Origin: Ectocarpus siliculosus
Taxonomy: Eukaryota; Sar; Phaeophyceae; Ectocarpales; Ectocarpaceae
DNA: 64,000 nt
Direction of reading: 5' to 3'
Assembly (NCBI GenBank): GCA_000310025.1
Contig: FN649726.1
Span: forward strand, 3,133,070 to 3,197,069
In this document: piece after piece, positions 34,301-45,121 of the stretch
Layout of the letters: each line of letters begins with the position of its first letter
How positions within the stretch are numbered: position 1 is the first letter of the stretch
Notes under the pieces: model-generated
What the model saw: the letters and a program-made list of their open reading frames with translations, nothing else
Databases searched by the model: none
What the model was told of the DNA's origin: nothing
Made by a program: the position numbers and the translations under genes

Positions 34301-35828
34301 GCGTAATTTCCGCCGGTCGTGCTTCTGATCTCTCACCCTTCTACTGCGAATCTCTACGATGTGCTCAGCGCGAGCTAGCGCCACACTTTCGGGTGGACGT
34401 CGTGGTGCTCCGTCGCGATCCGGCGGCGGTGTTGAAGAGCCGTATCGAACTAGGCCATTTCTGCCGCCGGCACAAGCGGAGCGACTGGCTTCTACTTCCC
34501 GCTGCTGCGACCGCTACCAGCGCTCACGACCGTTGCCGGCAGCATGCGGACGCGCCGTGTGGTGGGGGTGAGAAACGTCGTCTATCTCCCGTCCAGGAGG
34601 TTGACATGGATGGGTTCGAGGCACTGATTGCGTATGCCGCAAACACGGAGACCCAGATACGGTACGAAGGTCGATGCCCATATTGAGCGTGTTGTGTTCA
34701 CGGCAGGCGGTTGTTTGAGGGTGGTTAACATCGATGAACAGTAAAGCCCATACCATTTCCCAAACAAGGTGTCCGTGCAGGCTCTACTTCGACACCCACC
34801 GAGGCCTGAACTCGGGACAAAGAGGGCAATCCAACTGCAATCCAATTTGTGCTTCTTCCGAAGCAATGCATGCATGTGGTGTTACCTCCCCACATCCCCC
34901 GCTCTTTCGTTGAGCTTTGTCGCTCAAACCAGGCTTGTAGTGTGTGAATATATTGTTGGCTTTGTCCATTAATAGTAGAACCAGAGGCGGAGGAGTAACG
35001 AAAGGCTTGGGGGCCGATGATTCCACGAGGATAACCAGAAACACCCAAAGGTGGCCGAAACAACAGGCGAGACACTAAAGCAGCGGTGAAACTCGTGCAA
35101 GCATGTTGAGGTGAAAATATGGAAACAATCAACCTAAGCTATGGCATGAAACATGGCGCTGCACTTAGAATGGCCGACAGTTAGAGGCGTTATCATACGG
35201 AGCAGAAACGATGTCCCGTCTCGAAAGGAGAACGCGACCAAGGTCTTGCAAGCGACTCAGGCAGGAAAAAAACAAAACAGGATTTACCCTCCTACTTCAC
35301 CCGTCCGCCCCAACTCACCCATCTCACCCATCTCTTCTCACCCGCCCCCCTAGAACATTCAGGAGGTGTTACGAAAGGAAATCGACACCGCCGAGCGGTA
35401 ACGACGACGACGCATCAAGAGGCGCAAAGCCAAGAGGAGGTGGTCCGTCTCTGCCCCATCCTCCCCCCGAAGCGGAGCCGCCGCTGCCGTCTTCGGCGGT
35501 ACCACCACCAGACCTTTCGGCTGTTCCGCCGACCGCCGCGTGCAACATGGTCGAGACGAGCCTGGAGGCGTTGCAGACGGAGCAAGGAGTGCGAAAGTTG
35601 TTCGCAGATTTGGATCTCGAGGTGTCGGAGGGACGGACGTGGCGAGTCTTCGGGGCCGGGGCTACCAACGCTCGAGACCACCAAAAGCACCGGGTGGTCC
35701 CGCTGGGCTACTGCAGGCAGCGGCTTATCAATGCGGGGGGGGGCGACGGCCCGGGGGAGAGGCACTGCGAACCGGCTGCAAGCAAATCAGCGATCGGCAG
35801 GGAAGATAGATTGAAGCTTGAATATTGA
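28307..35828 (+). CDS. Tandem GT49 glycosyltransferase fused to a sulfotransferase
   Basis: Ten exons: 28307-29176, 29352-29833, 30071-30404, 30580-30981, 31119-31214, 32048-32905, 33102-33643, 33752-34121, 34369-34661 and 35354-35828, giving 1573 residues with every splice phase matching. Two GT49 (LARGE-type) domains are visible. The first (about 30-355) has YPINQLRNRAL, the metal-binding DVD at 138-140, GHRATNFDRW and VPAFDERFEGYGRNK. The second (about 465-800) has YPVNSLRNAAL, DVD at 563-565, GHRQTNLDRW and PPFDERFRGFGLDK. Residues about 830-1190 form a module I cannot assign. A sulfotransferase follows, with WRSTGRCGTHYLSQLL (about 1226-1241, PAPS 5'-phosphate loop) and VVVLRRDPAAVLKSRIELGH (about 1329-1348, 3'-phosphate site). 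Intron 7, which joins the two halves, is only 108 bp, arguing for a true fusion. The role is probably synthesis and sulfation of a glycan in the Golgi; acceptor and sugar are unknown. No signal anchor is seen at this ATG, so a 5' exon may be missing. Confidence 0.78.
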
Positions 35829-36649
35829 TTTCCACATAGAAAAACAAGTGCATGGATGGGTGGTAAATAGTAAATAGCAAAGCATTTTCAACAGGCGGAA
35901 CAGATGATTGCGAGCGAGACAAGACTAGCGGGGAACAAATTTATTTTTTCTTACCAGGGTCATCACCAACCATCCACCGTTGACCACGCACGGTTGAATT
36001 CCTTGAGAAACGCGGCAGGCACCGCTGCCTACTTCTTCTCCGATCACCACGCAGAACAACCCGTTGAATACTGAATGTTCACCTAGAAGTAAGTATCGGG
36101 GACCACATGTTAATCCTTTTTTTGCAGTTCTTTCCGTTCTTGGTGTGTTGGAGAAACAAGAAATCATGCTCGTTGTTACGTGTCGGCCGTCTCCCCCCCA
36201 ATCATCTAGTCGACATGTATTGTCAAATTACTGTATGTATGTACTGTAGCGTGTGGTGAAGGCGCGAAACATCTACTACTACTCTTCTTCTACCACTGTA
36301 CCATATTTTTCTGGTAATATACGCCGCAGACGAACGGGCCAATGTCATCTCAGTGAGCGTCTAAAACCGATCGATGCGGGTCAATGCAGTGAGTTCTTCA
36401 CCACTCCCTCCCTCCACCTCCCCCCCTTCGTCAATCGGTGGAGAGTAAAATAATATACGGAAAAACATACCGTTTGCGAGCAATGACACGGTCAGGAGTG
36501 AGTTTGTCGTGCGACAATACAAAAAGTACGAACGTCGCTCAGGGATCTCCCTCTCCGGGCGTGAGGCTGCGTGCTACCAAAAGCGACCCCATGAGCTGCG
36601 ATGTATTCAGCATCGTTCAGATGTCCGGAAATAGTATAAGAAGGATACC

Positions 36650-36671
36650 ATGCATGCATGCATGCATGCAT
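36650..36671. repeat. ATGC tetranucleotide repeat
   Basis: About five and a half palindromic ATGC units in intergenic sequence. Confidence 0.9.
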
Positions 36672-36967
36672 CTCGTATCTCACACTGAGTGGGGGCACAG
36701 ACAGACAGACAGGCGAAAATAAACAATCCTGAAATATCCGAATGAAATGATTAAATCCGATTTCCGAACACGACGCGAATGTGGCACAGACAGTCAGTCT
36801 GGAGTTACTTGCACAGGGGTGCGTGAAAAGGGCAAGACAATATGTTTTAGAAAGCAATCACACACTACTTGTTGTTCAAGGTGCATGCCGGCAATATTGT
36901 TTTGGAAAAAAGAAGACACAGTTTGGGAAAAAACTGAGGGAAATGTTTTGGAAAAAAAAATAGTTAA

Positions 36968-37048
36968 CGTCAGCGACGGGATTTGAACCCGCGCGTGATA
37001 TCACAACAGGTTTCAAATCTGTCTCCTTAACCACTCGGACACACTGAC
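36968..37048 (-). tRNA. trnS-UGA: tRNA-Ser (anticodon UGA)
   Basis: Read on the minus strand, the acceptor stem GTCAGTG pairs with CGCTGAC (one G-T pair), followed by discriminator G. The D region GTCCGAGTGGTTAAGG contains an A box, the anticodon loop is TTTGAAA (anticodon TGA), the long variable arm folds as GTGA-TA-TCAC, and the T arm CGGGTTCAAATCCCG contains a B box. The long variable arm and anticodon both indicate serine. One A-C mismatch closes the anticodon stem. There is no intron, and CCA is not encoded. Confidence 0.92.
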
Positions 37049-37863
37049 CCTTGCTGAAGTGCGACAGCTTTTTTCAAGGGTCCCCACCAGACCTGCTTGC
37101 TGCATGCAGATCCAACCTGGTACACTTTCGGCTGGGATCCGCAATGAAACAAGTGCATGCAAAAGATGAAAGAAAAGTCCATACGTACGCAGCATCAAAT
37201 CAATTCTCACCACACAGCCCTTTCAACACACCGTTTCCAATGATGATTATTGCAACTTGTAGGAAATTTATGTTCAATGTGCGCAACCTACACAGACACG
37301 ATCTCTTCAAATGAGCGCTTGAATCTTTAGTTTCGAGAGTGAGTGTCATGGACGGGAGAGAATGTACGGCGGTAGACTACATGTGTGTAGTAGCATAACA
37401 GTTACGGCAACAAACAAACGAGACGTGAAACACCTCTTTTGTTTTCCCGAGGAATGTCTAGTAAAACCGTCAGTCAATACAGTGGTATTTTTCCGGCCCC
37501 CAGCCCAGGCACAAATGATTAATATCTCCACTATGCAGACGATTCACACAGCAAACTATATATCATGTGAAAGCTATGAACGAGAGCTTTCGAATGAACA
37601 CACTTTTGGCTGCGGCAAATTAGATGGGCACGAGCTACGCTGGGTTGGCCGTTTTCATAGAATCGGCGAGAAATAGGAAAAACGCGCAATCGACGACGAA
37701 GACTTTTTTTGCCGCAAAAAAAAGTTCCATTTTTGGAATCCCCGCAAAAAATGGGTTCTAAAAACGTTTGGTTGGAACCTCCGAGCGTCTGCATAGCAGA
37801 GGAAAATTTCAAATTTCTCAGGGCGTGCAGGGTACGCTTTTGCCACAGATCTTGGGCGGGACC

Positions 37864-40800
37864 ATGGACCCCGATACAGATGCGCTGCTGCATGTGAAGG
37901 GAACTCTGCCTGCTGAGTACGAGCTCGGAGAACTCGAGGTGCACAGAGGGGCTCCACGAAAGTACCGCATTGGTCTGAAAGCAAGACACAGCAGCCAGGC
38001 CGGCCAGCCGTTACTTCAGTGGCACAGCCGGACGTTCACCACGAAGAGTGCACGTGGCAGAGACAGAGCCGCCGAGTCTCAAGCATGCAGAACCATCACA
38101 GCGCAAACATGGTTAGACCTTGCAGCAAAGACCATCCAGCATGAAGCGATCCAGCAACCACCCTCCCGGGTTACAACGGGTGTCAGACTTGCAGCTCCCG
38201 CACCTGGTTCTCTTCAAGAACCTGGTGTTGGAGGCGCCGAAAGGTTGCGAGAAGGGTGCGGCGGCGCCAGAGAGGGCGCCGGGAGGAAGAAAGGAAGCCT
38301 AGGAAAGAGGGCCCGGCGAGAAAGAGCTACCATGCTGCGCGAGGAGCTCGTCAAAGCCTTTCCAGGCGCACTCGAACTTCAAGCTGGGACGCTGGCAGAA
38401 TTGTTGCGGGCGTGGAAGGCAACTGAGCCTGAGATGGCCGATGAGGCGATGAAGAGGTACATGAACAAGGGCACGTACAACACATCGCAGGCTAGAAAAA
38501 AGATCAAGCGTGCTCGCGAGGCAGATCTCAGAGCACGGGCGGTTGAGGCGGCGGCGGATGAATTTCGCGCGGACAGCATCGAGTATTTTGATACCGTGTT
38601 GAGGGATGCGCAGAAGGCCATCAGTGCGGCAAGCGGCACTGGAAGATGTGAGTGTTTTTTTTGAGTGTGTAAAGAACTGCTGTACAGCAGTAATGTACTG
38701 CCGCAAACTACTTTCTCCTTTAACCACTGTACTGCTGTGTACAGTGTCACCACTCGAATAAGTATACTGCTGTAAAACACTGCTGTTAAGTTGCTGCTGC
38801 GTCCGCCCAGCACCATGGGCGCCTCTGCTGTGCAGTGCACATCCGAAAGCAATACTGTAACGTTCATTTCATCGACAACAGTTGTTTAACCCCCCCGTCC
38901 CCACACCCTCGCTCTCTCCCTCCGGCATTCTCCACAGGACGAGGCGAGCGCACCGGGGGCTGCCCTGTCCAACTACCAGCTGGCCCACGTGGTTCAACAG
39001 GCCATGACGTTGCTCCATCTGTACCTTCTCCAGCAAGACGGGGTCAACCGCACCGATGCGCTAGCAGCTGCCGCACGAGTGGGCAGACGAAGCATTGGAA
39101 CCGTAAACGACTGGGAGCATGGTTTTCTAGCACGCGGCAAAATCAAGCCGCCAGAAAAAGGTCGCTTCCAGCGGACCTTTCTCCTGGAGCTCGACGAAGG
39201 CATCCAAAAGCTGGTGAAGCAGTGGATGCTGGACAACTGCGGCATACTGAGCGGTGAAGCCAACAAGACGGCAGAAGATTTCCGCAAGTGGATCAACAAG
39301 ACCATCATGCCCAAGCTGGAGGCGCTGGAGACGGAGGACTTCGACCCTTTCGACGGCTTGAGAGTGCGGCGGGAAGAACCAACAGAGAAAGATGGCGAGC
39401 CCCCCGTTCCCGGGAAGCGTTTCATCTCCCTGTCTACAGCAACGGCATGGCTGAAGAAGCTAGGATGCGAGTACCACGGTGCCAAAAAGGGTCTCTACTT
39501 CGACGGCCACGACGACCCGGAGACCCTCAAGTACCGGAACAACGACTTTCTGCCGCAACTGTTCGACGCTCGCGACCGCATGGACGTGTGGATTCCGGTG
39601 CCGAACGAGGAAGCCGAGGCCTGGGGCATTGATGTGAACGAAGTGCCGGAGGCCGACCGCATGCAGGAAGGTGACGGTGTCTGGGTGAGTGTCGACGATC
39701 TACAATCGGCGTTGGCGGACCTGTCGCCTGACCTGCAAGCTAAAGTACAGAGCAAGAAAACGTACCCGGACGGGAAGAAGGCCTTGCTTCTCTACCAGGA
39801 CGAGAGCATCTTCCGAGGTTAGTGGGAAGTCAAGTCAAAACATAAAAATATTGTAGAGCAATGCAAAAATTGTCGTCCACCACGTGAAGTTAAAGTTGCA
39901 AAAATACTTCGACAAGGTTGGGTTGTGTGCAGTGGTCTCGCACATACAGCAGTACTGTGTAGGAGTACTGTACATTACAGCAGAGTACTGAACGTTTTTG
40001 TTGCACTCTCTGATTCTTTTTTTTTTGGCCGCCCCTGTTTTCTTCTTTCTTCGGCAGCCAACGACGACCAGAAGTGGGCGTGGTTCAGGAAAGACCAGCG
40101 TGTGGTAATAAAGAAGTCACCCGGCCAGGGCATCATGGTGTCAGGAACGATCATCCACAACGTTGGCTTCTTTTCGGCGTCGCCGAGCCAGGTAGCTGAG
40201 GCCGAGAGCAACCGGAAGAAACGTTGCCGTGAGTCGGCGGCTGCAGCTAGACGAGGGGAGAACATCAAACCAGAGAAGTACCGGCCAATCGACATGCTGC
40301 ATGTCGACGACGACGGCAACTATTGGTCCTTCCATCTCTTCGAGTACGGCAAGAACAAGGAGGGCTACTGGACCGGTCTGAAAATGCTGGACCACACGAA
40401 CGACGTCCTGGATGTGGTGGCCGTCCTCTACCCCAACCACAAGCCTGTGTGCCTGTTCGACTGGTCGTCCTGCCATGACTGCCTAGAGGTCGGCGCGCCA
40501 AGGGTGAGCGGGATGAACGTGGGTTTCGGTGGAGTGAGAAAGGGAGAAGAGCTTGCGGCGATGGATGCCGTGACGATTCTGGAAGATACGCCACTCCTCA
40601 AAGCTGGCACGACACAGCACTTGGTTTTCCAAAGGGGGGACGACCCCCCCTTCTACGCCGAGCACCTCCGACCGTCGGAGTATGTCGGGAAGCTGAAGGG
40701 GATGCGGCAGATCTTGTTCGAGAGGGGGTTGCTGAAGAAGGGCATGTCGAAGTTGGGGGGGACGGGCGAGAAGAAGGACCTCAGCATGAGCATGGAGCAT

Positions 40801-41183
40801 GTTCTGGGAGAGCAGCGAGACTTCAAGGAAGTTGACTCTAGTCTGGTGCTGTTGATGCGGCGGCACGGGGGAGTCTGCGTGATGCTCCCCAAGTACCACT
40901 GCGAGTGCAACCCCATCGAGCTCGTTTGGGGCCGTGCGAAGGACTGGACGCGCCAGAACTGCACATATTCGATGGAATGCTTGCGCAAAAACGTGCCGTT
41001 GAGCTTTAGACCGGAGAAGGATACTGTAGACAGGCCATTGCGGTAGTCCAGGCTTACTGCAAGAAGGCTTACACGCATGCCCTCGTGTACCTGAAGGCAC
41101 GTGCACTTGGACCCACGGGCAAGGAGATCTACAAGAAATTCAAGTCCCACAGGCGCCCGACGCCGAACACGTGGAGGAAGTAG
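37864..41183 (+). pseudogene. DDE-superfamily transposase, frameshifted near the C terminus
   Basis: Three coding blocks: 37864-38628, 38938-39817 and 40058-41022. They carry a plausible DDE triad: Asp in LLLYQDESIF (about residue 543), Asp in CLFDWSSCHD (about 683) and Glu in YHCECNPIELVWGRAK (about 836). The last motif is typical of Tc1/mariner- or IS630-related DDE enzymes spread in fungi and algae. The N-terminal block is basic and may bind DNA. Near 41022-41028 the frame breaks: the open frame ends at 41046, while the next frame continues with YCRQAIAVVQAYCKK to KSHRRPTPNTWRK and a stop at 41181-41183, so a one-base indel has disabled the C terminus. The first intron fits as GC-AG (donor GCG|GCAAGC); the nearby GT donor at 38648 would create an in-frame stop. 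No terminal inverted repeats were found by eye. Confidence 0.7.
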
Positions 41184-44100
41184 AGAGGCATGCGTTTGTA
41201 TTCCTTGTGCTGTCCAGCACTGACTTTTTTCCCCCTGTTTTCGCCACATTTTCTCAGCTTTTTTACCTGTTTTTTTTTTTTTTGTGTGAATACACGTATT
41301 TTGTGCGGTTGCTCGTTGCCAAAAGTTGCTGTAGGGTGATACAGTACAGTAGGTGAAGGGTACCTGCGTTTGTGCGGTGTTTGGGGGTGTTTTACTCGAC
41401 GTGACGCATGTTTGCAACCAAAAAAAAGAAAATGAAAAAAAAAAAATCGACGCAAAAAAAAACAAAAATGGTGCAAAAATGACCCAGGACTAACGTTCGA
41501 GCCCCGGCGAAAGGCATAATTTTCCCTTTTTTTTTTTTTTTTCCGACTCGCTACTCTTTTGCGCCTCTTCGCGGGCGTTAATAACATGTTATTTTTTTTT
41601 TTGTTCTCCACTTCAGTCAAAAGTTATGGAGGGACAACGAAATTCGGCCTCAGGAAAAATACCACTGTATCGAGCAGGACCTTATCCACTCACTGAAAGA
41701 CGTCAATACGTACACGTCCGTGTCCCTCCGATTGTTCATGTATAACCAATAAATAATGTACCCAGTGATTGATTGTTGTATATTTTAACCCTCCTGTAGT
41801 ATCCAGTCATTCATCCAGTCCCTCCGCAAAAAAAAATGTCGCAAAAATGTTTGTCATCAGCCATTGGTCGGGGGGCTACAGTAAGAATCTGAGCTCCTTG
41901 CCAGACAAAGGGTTACTTGGCTTCATACGTGGGACACTTTTCAAACTGAGGCCAAGTCGGCAATTTTTTCCAGTACCAGGCGATGTACAGTGCTACGATC
42001 TAAATAGGGGCGCGCAGGTTTGGAGATGTGCACAGCAAGTCAGAGGCCCAGGAGAGGTATCACACAGCATTTCACACAGCGTACCACCTCAGCCAAGTAT
42101 AATAGACCAAGGGTTCTCACGTGAGTTGCACACAGCGGGGCCTAGGGTGACTACAGTGCGGTTAAATAGGCATTTGAGTGCTGTGTCCCCCAAAGTGTCC
42201 CCGTTTGGGATTCCAGTACTATAGGAGGGATAAGCCCGTTAATAAATCAAGGCTTAACATTTGTTCGTTTGTGAGATTATTCATAAACCCTTCAAGCTTG
42301 AAGGAAGAAGACACTTGCCTTCATCTTGCATCATCTATGATTATTGTAGCCACATACCGTCCCCCACCCCATTGCGGCCGCACAAATCTACCACCAGTTG
42401 TCTCATCCAGCTGGTATCGTCAGGGCAAAAGAAATGTGCCGTACGAACGCTTCATTCTTCACAGCGCGTGCACACGTACGTACGTACGTACGTACGGACT
42501 GTCTTGGTCCGTATGCACACACACTTTCCTTGCGTGTATACCGGTTCCCATCCATCTGCACATGGTCGGACAGCGTACCCGCAGAAGAGAGAATCGAACC
42601 CCGTGCCTGCACCGCTATCCCCCCGTCTCGAGGCCGTGTTCCTGTCTTCACCCCCACGGCGGACACAAAAGTATGCAACAACGCGTCGAGCACACCTACA
42701 ACGACAGACAACGAACGATTGATTACTAATATCATTAACGAATATTAATGGCACAATGAACCACCGCGAAAAACACCAGAAGTCACATCAGACGACGCCC
42801 CACCATCCAGCCTAGGAAAGTGCGCCACACTCCTTCGATTCCGGCAGCCCCTCCTTGTCCTGGAAAAAAAAAAGCGTTTTTTCATCCACAACTAATACCC
42901 TTGCCTTCGCTGCCGTTTGCCTCCTCCACACATGCGCAACGCACGCACGTCGTCACCGGCACAGCATGTTAATTTTTTTTTTTCTCCCTTCATAATAGAA
43001 TCAGCCACGGGCCAACACACCCACGGTACAGGGATAAAAAAAAAACGAAACGGATTCGACAGCAAGCAAAACTTGGTACACAGGACAGAGGCCTCCGCCA
43101 CAACATCTATCTACGGGCCGGCACATCGTTCAACCGCCGACCGTCCATGCATGTCGCTCCGAGCCCGAGCGTTTTTCACAAGACACAACGCGCGCGCCCA
43201 TGGCCCCCAAATCGGTGAGAAGCGGGTGCCAGAAGGAACACGAAGCTTGAAGCGAAACGTCTGCAGCTACGCAACGAACCACCACGCCCAAACATGGAAA
43301 CGTTGGCAGACGAAAAACAATGTGACACCCATGCAGCCCAACAGCGCAGACACAGATGAAAACAACTTTCTGCTGCAAAAGCCCCGTCTATCGATTGATG
43401 TCATGTCATGAGTCATAAATATGCAGCAGCATGCAGTCAGCAAAAAGTTTCTCTACTGAATGCACAGCTGCAAAATAACCAAACAGAAGAAAAAGGACGA
43501 CCATCATGGAAACTTACAAAACAAAAAAAAGATGGTCGCATCACACATGGGTCCTCGCCGGGTCTCCATTCCAATCCCTCGCTCGCGCCTTTCTATTAGC
43601 TAAAAATACAAGACTGCTCTCTTTGAACTTGCATGGCTTTGCTCGCCCCTCCCCACCAATCCAACCACCTTCTTCTCAGCCATCGTACAACTTAATGCCG
43701 GAGCAGAGAGGAGATGAAAGAAACGATGTGACGGGCGATCTCAAAGAACCAAACGCACTAGACACACCAACGTACACTAGAGGTACAAACACATTTCGCG
43801 TGACAACATGCAAAAAAAAACCCAACAAAGACGAGAGAGTGAGAGCGAGCAAGCAAGGGTCATTTGTTGGAGCGTGGTTCTGGCGTTCACCCCTGCTCTC
43901 TCAACGACACGTGTTCTCCTCTGCAGAATACACAAATGTAAAAAAAACAAAGAGCTAGCTCGCTAATCGACTTGCCGCGCCCAAGCTTGCAGACAACACT
44001 ACACACATCTCAATCTATTAGTCTCGCCCGAGCAATCAAGCTGTACTGGCTGTGAAAACTACAGCAGCAGCAGCAGCAGCACGCAGGATTAATCTAGCCA

Positions 44101-45121
44101 GGTACAGGTATATGAAACACACGCAAAAACCAGTGCGAAAGCGAACACAAACAACCTCACCAAAGACGCCAAAAACTACCGGAATCGGACGGCACAACAA
44201 CAACAACAACAACAGCCACAACACACATGCACGAACAAGAACCAAAAATCGCAAAACTGTTCTGCTGTTACCATTGCTGCACATTTCACGACAAAAGCGT
44301 AGACAAAGCAGCGGGCGTAAGTCAACCCGATAGCTAGACCAGGAGGGCTACTACCATACGTAAATAAAACTCAAATCACGAACCGAACCAACACAGGTAC
44401 ACAAGAGCGAACGGCGCAAGCCATGCAAACTCTGGCCACCTGAGCTTTTCCTGCTCTTTCCGTAGGCAGGGAAGGAGAGAAAGCGAGCGGACAAGAAGCT
44501 GTATAGAGAACCCTGTAACAGGCGCGCGCGCATACACACACACGCAGACCTGCGAGACTAAACCTGTCATCCATGAAAACACACCTAGCGGCGGTCGACC
44601 TATCTTGGCAGCCGCCTCCGTCTCTCCCATGCACGCGCGACAACAACGCCTAGACCCTCGAAATACCAAACCAAACCCCGGGGGTACACCTGCCGCCATC
44701 TTGTCTCACACACATGGGGCCCCCACGTCCACCAACTCGCCTCCGAAAAAGCCACCTGACACTCCTTCCAAACTGAGAAAAACGACGAGATTTGTCTCTC
44801 TCTCACACTCGATCGACGTTTGAATCACGGTCTTGGGAGACGATGCACGTGGTCGCTAACTCGGCGGCGGGGGGTATGTTAACTATTATCTATCTCCCTG
44901 GGGCCGCGGCGCGAAACCACTGGCCTAGAGCATGTCGATGTTTCATAAACCAGGGGTCGAGGGATGCTGAAAGGGGGGGGGGTACTTTATTGAAGTTTGT
45001 CGATACCGAAAGAGATGAAAAAAATAAAGAGATACGCATAAACCCACACCGGAGAAAAAAAATATGTCTATGTAGACGGCATATATAGATAGAGGGGGGG
45101 GGGCTTGTGGTTGCTCGTGCG
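41184..45121. other. Intergenic region, no supported gene
   Basis: About 3.9 kb rich in A and T homopolymers and simple repeats (CGTA at 42475-42496, CAGCAG near 44061-44080, CAA near 44197-44214). Open frames are short and lack protein-like composition. The left part probably contains the 3' flank of the transposable element. Confidence 0.5.
42475..42496. repeat. CGTA tetranucleotide repeat
   Basis: Five and a half palindromic CGTA units in intergenic sequence. Confidence 0.9.

Larger units (their letters stand above)
35829..37863. other. Intergenic region containing one tRNA gene
   Basis: About 2 kb with no protein-like open frame. It holds tRNA-Ser at 36968-37048 and an ATGC tetranucleotide run at 36650-36671. 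The right part, up to 37863, may include the 5' flank of the transposable element; its terminal repeat was not identified. Confidence 0.5.

Noticed and set aside
34775-34915. Extra exon reading LYFDTHRGLNSGQRG between sulfotransferase exons 9 and 10
   Set aside because: The phase fits, but the segment has no usable donor at its end and breaks the expected family sequence, whereas the join to 35354 does not.
38648-38937. GT-AG intron of the transposase from 38648
   Set aside because: The join would place TGA in frame at the start of the next exon.
42590-42640. Possible tRNA around GAATCGAACCCC
   Set aside because: The flanking bases do not form a T stem or acceptor stem.
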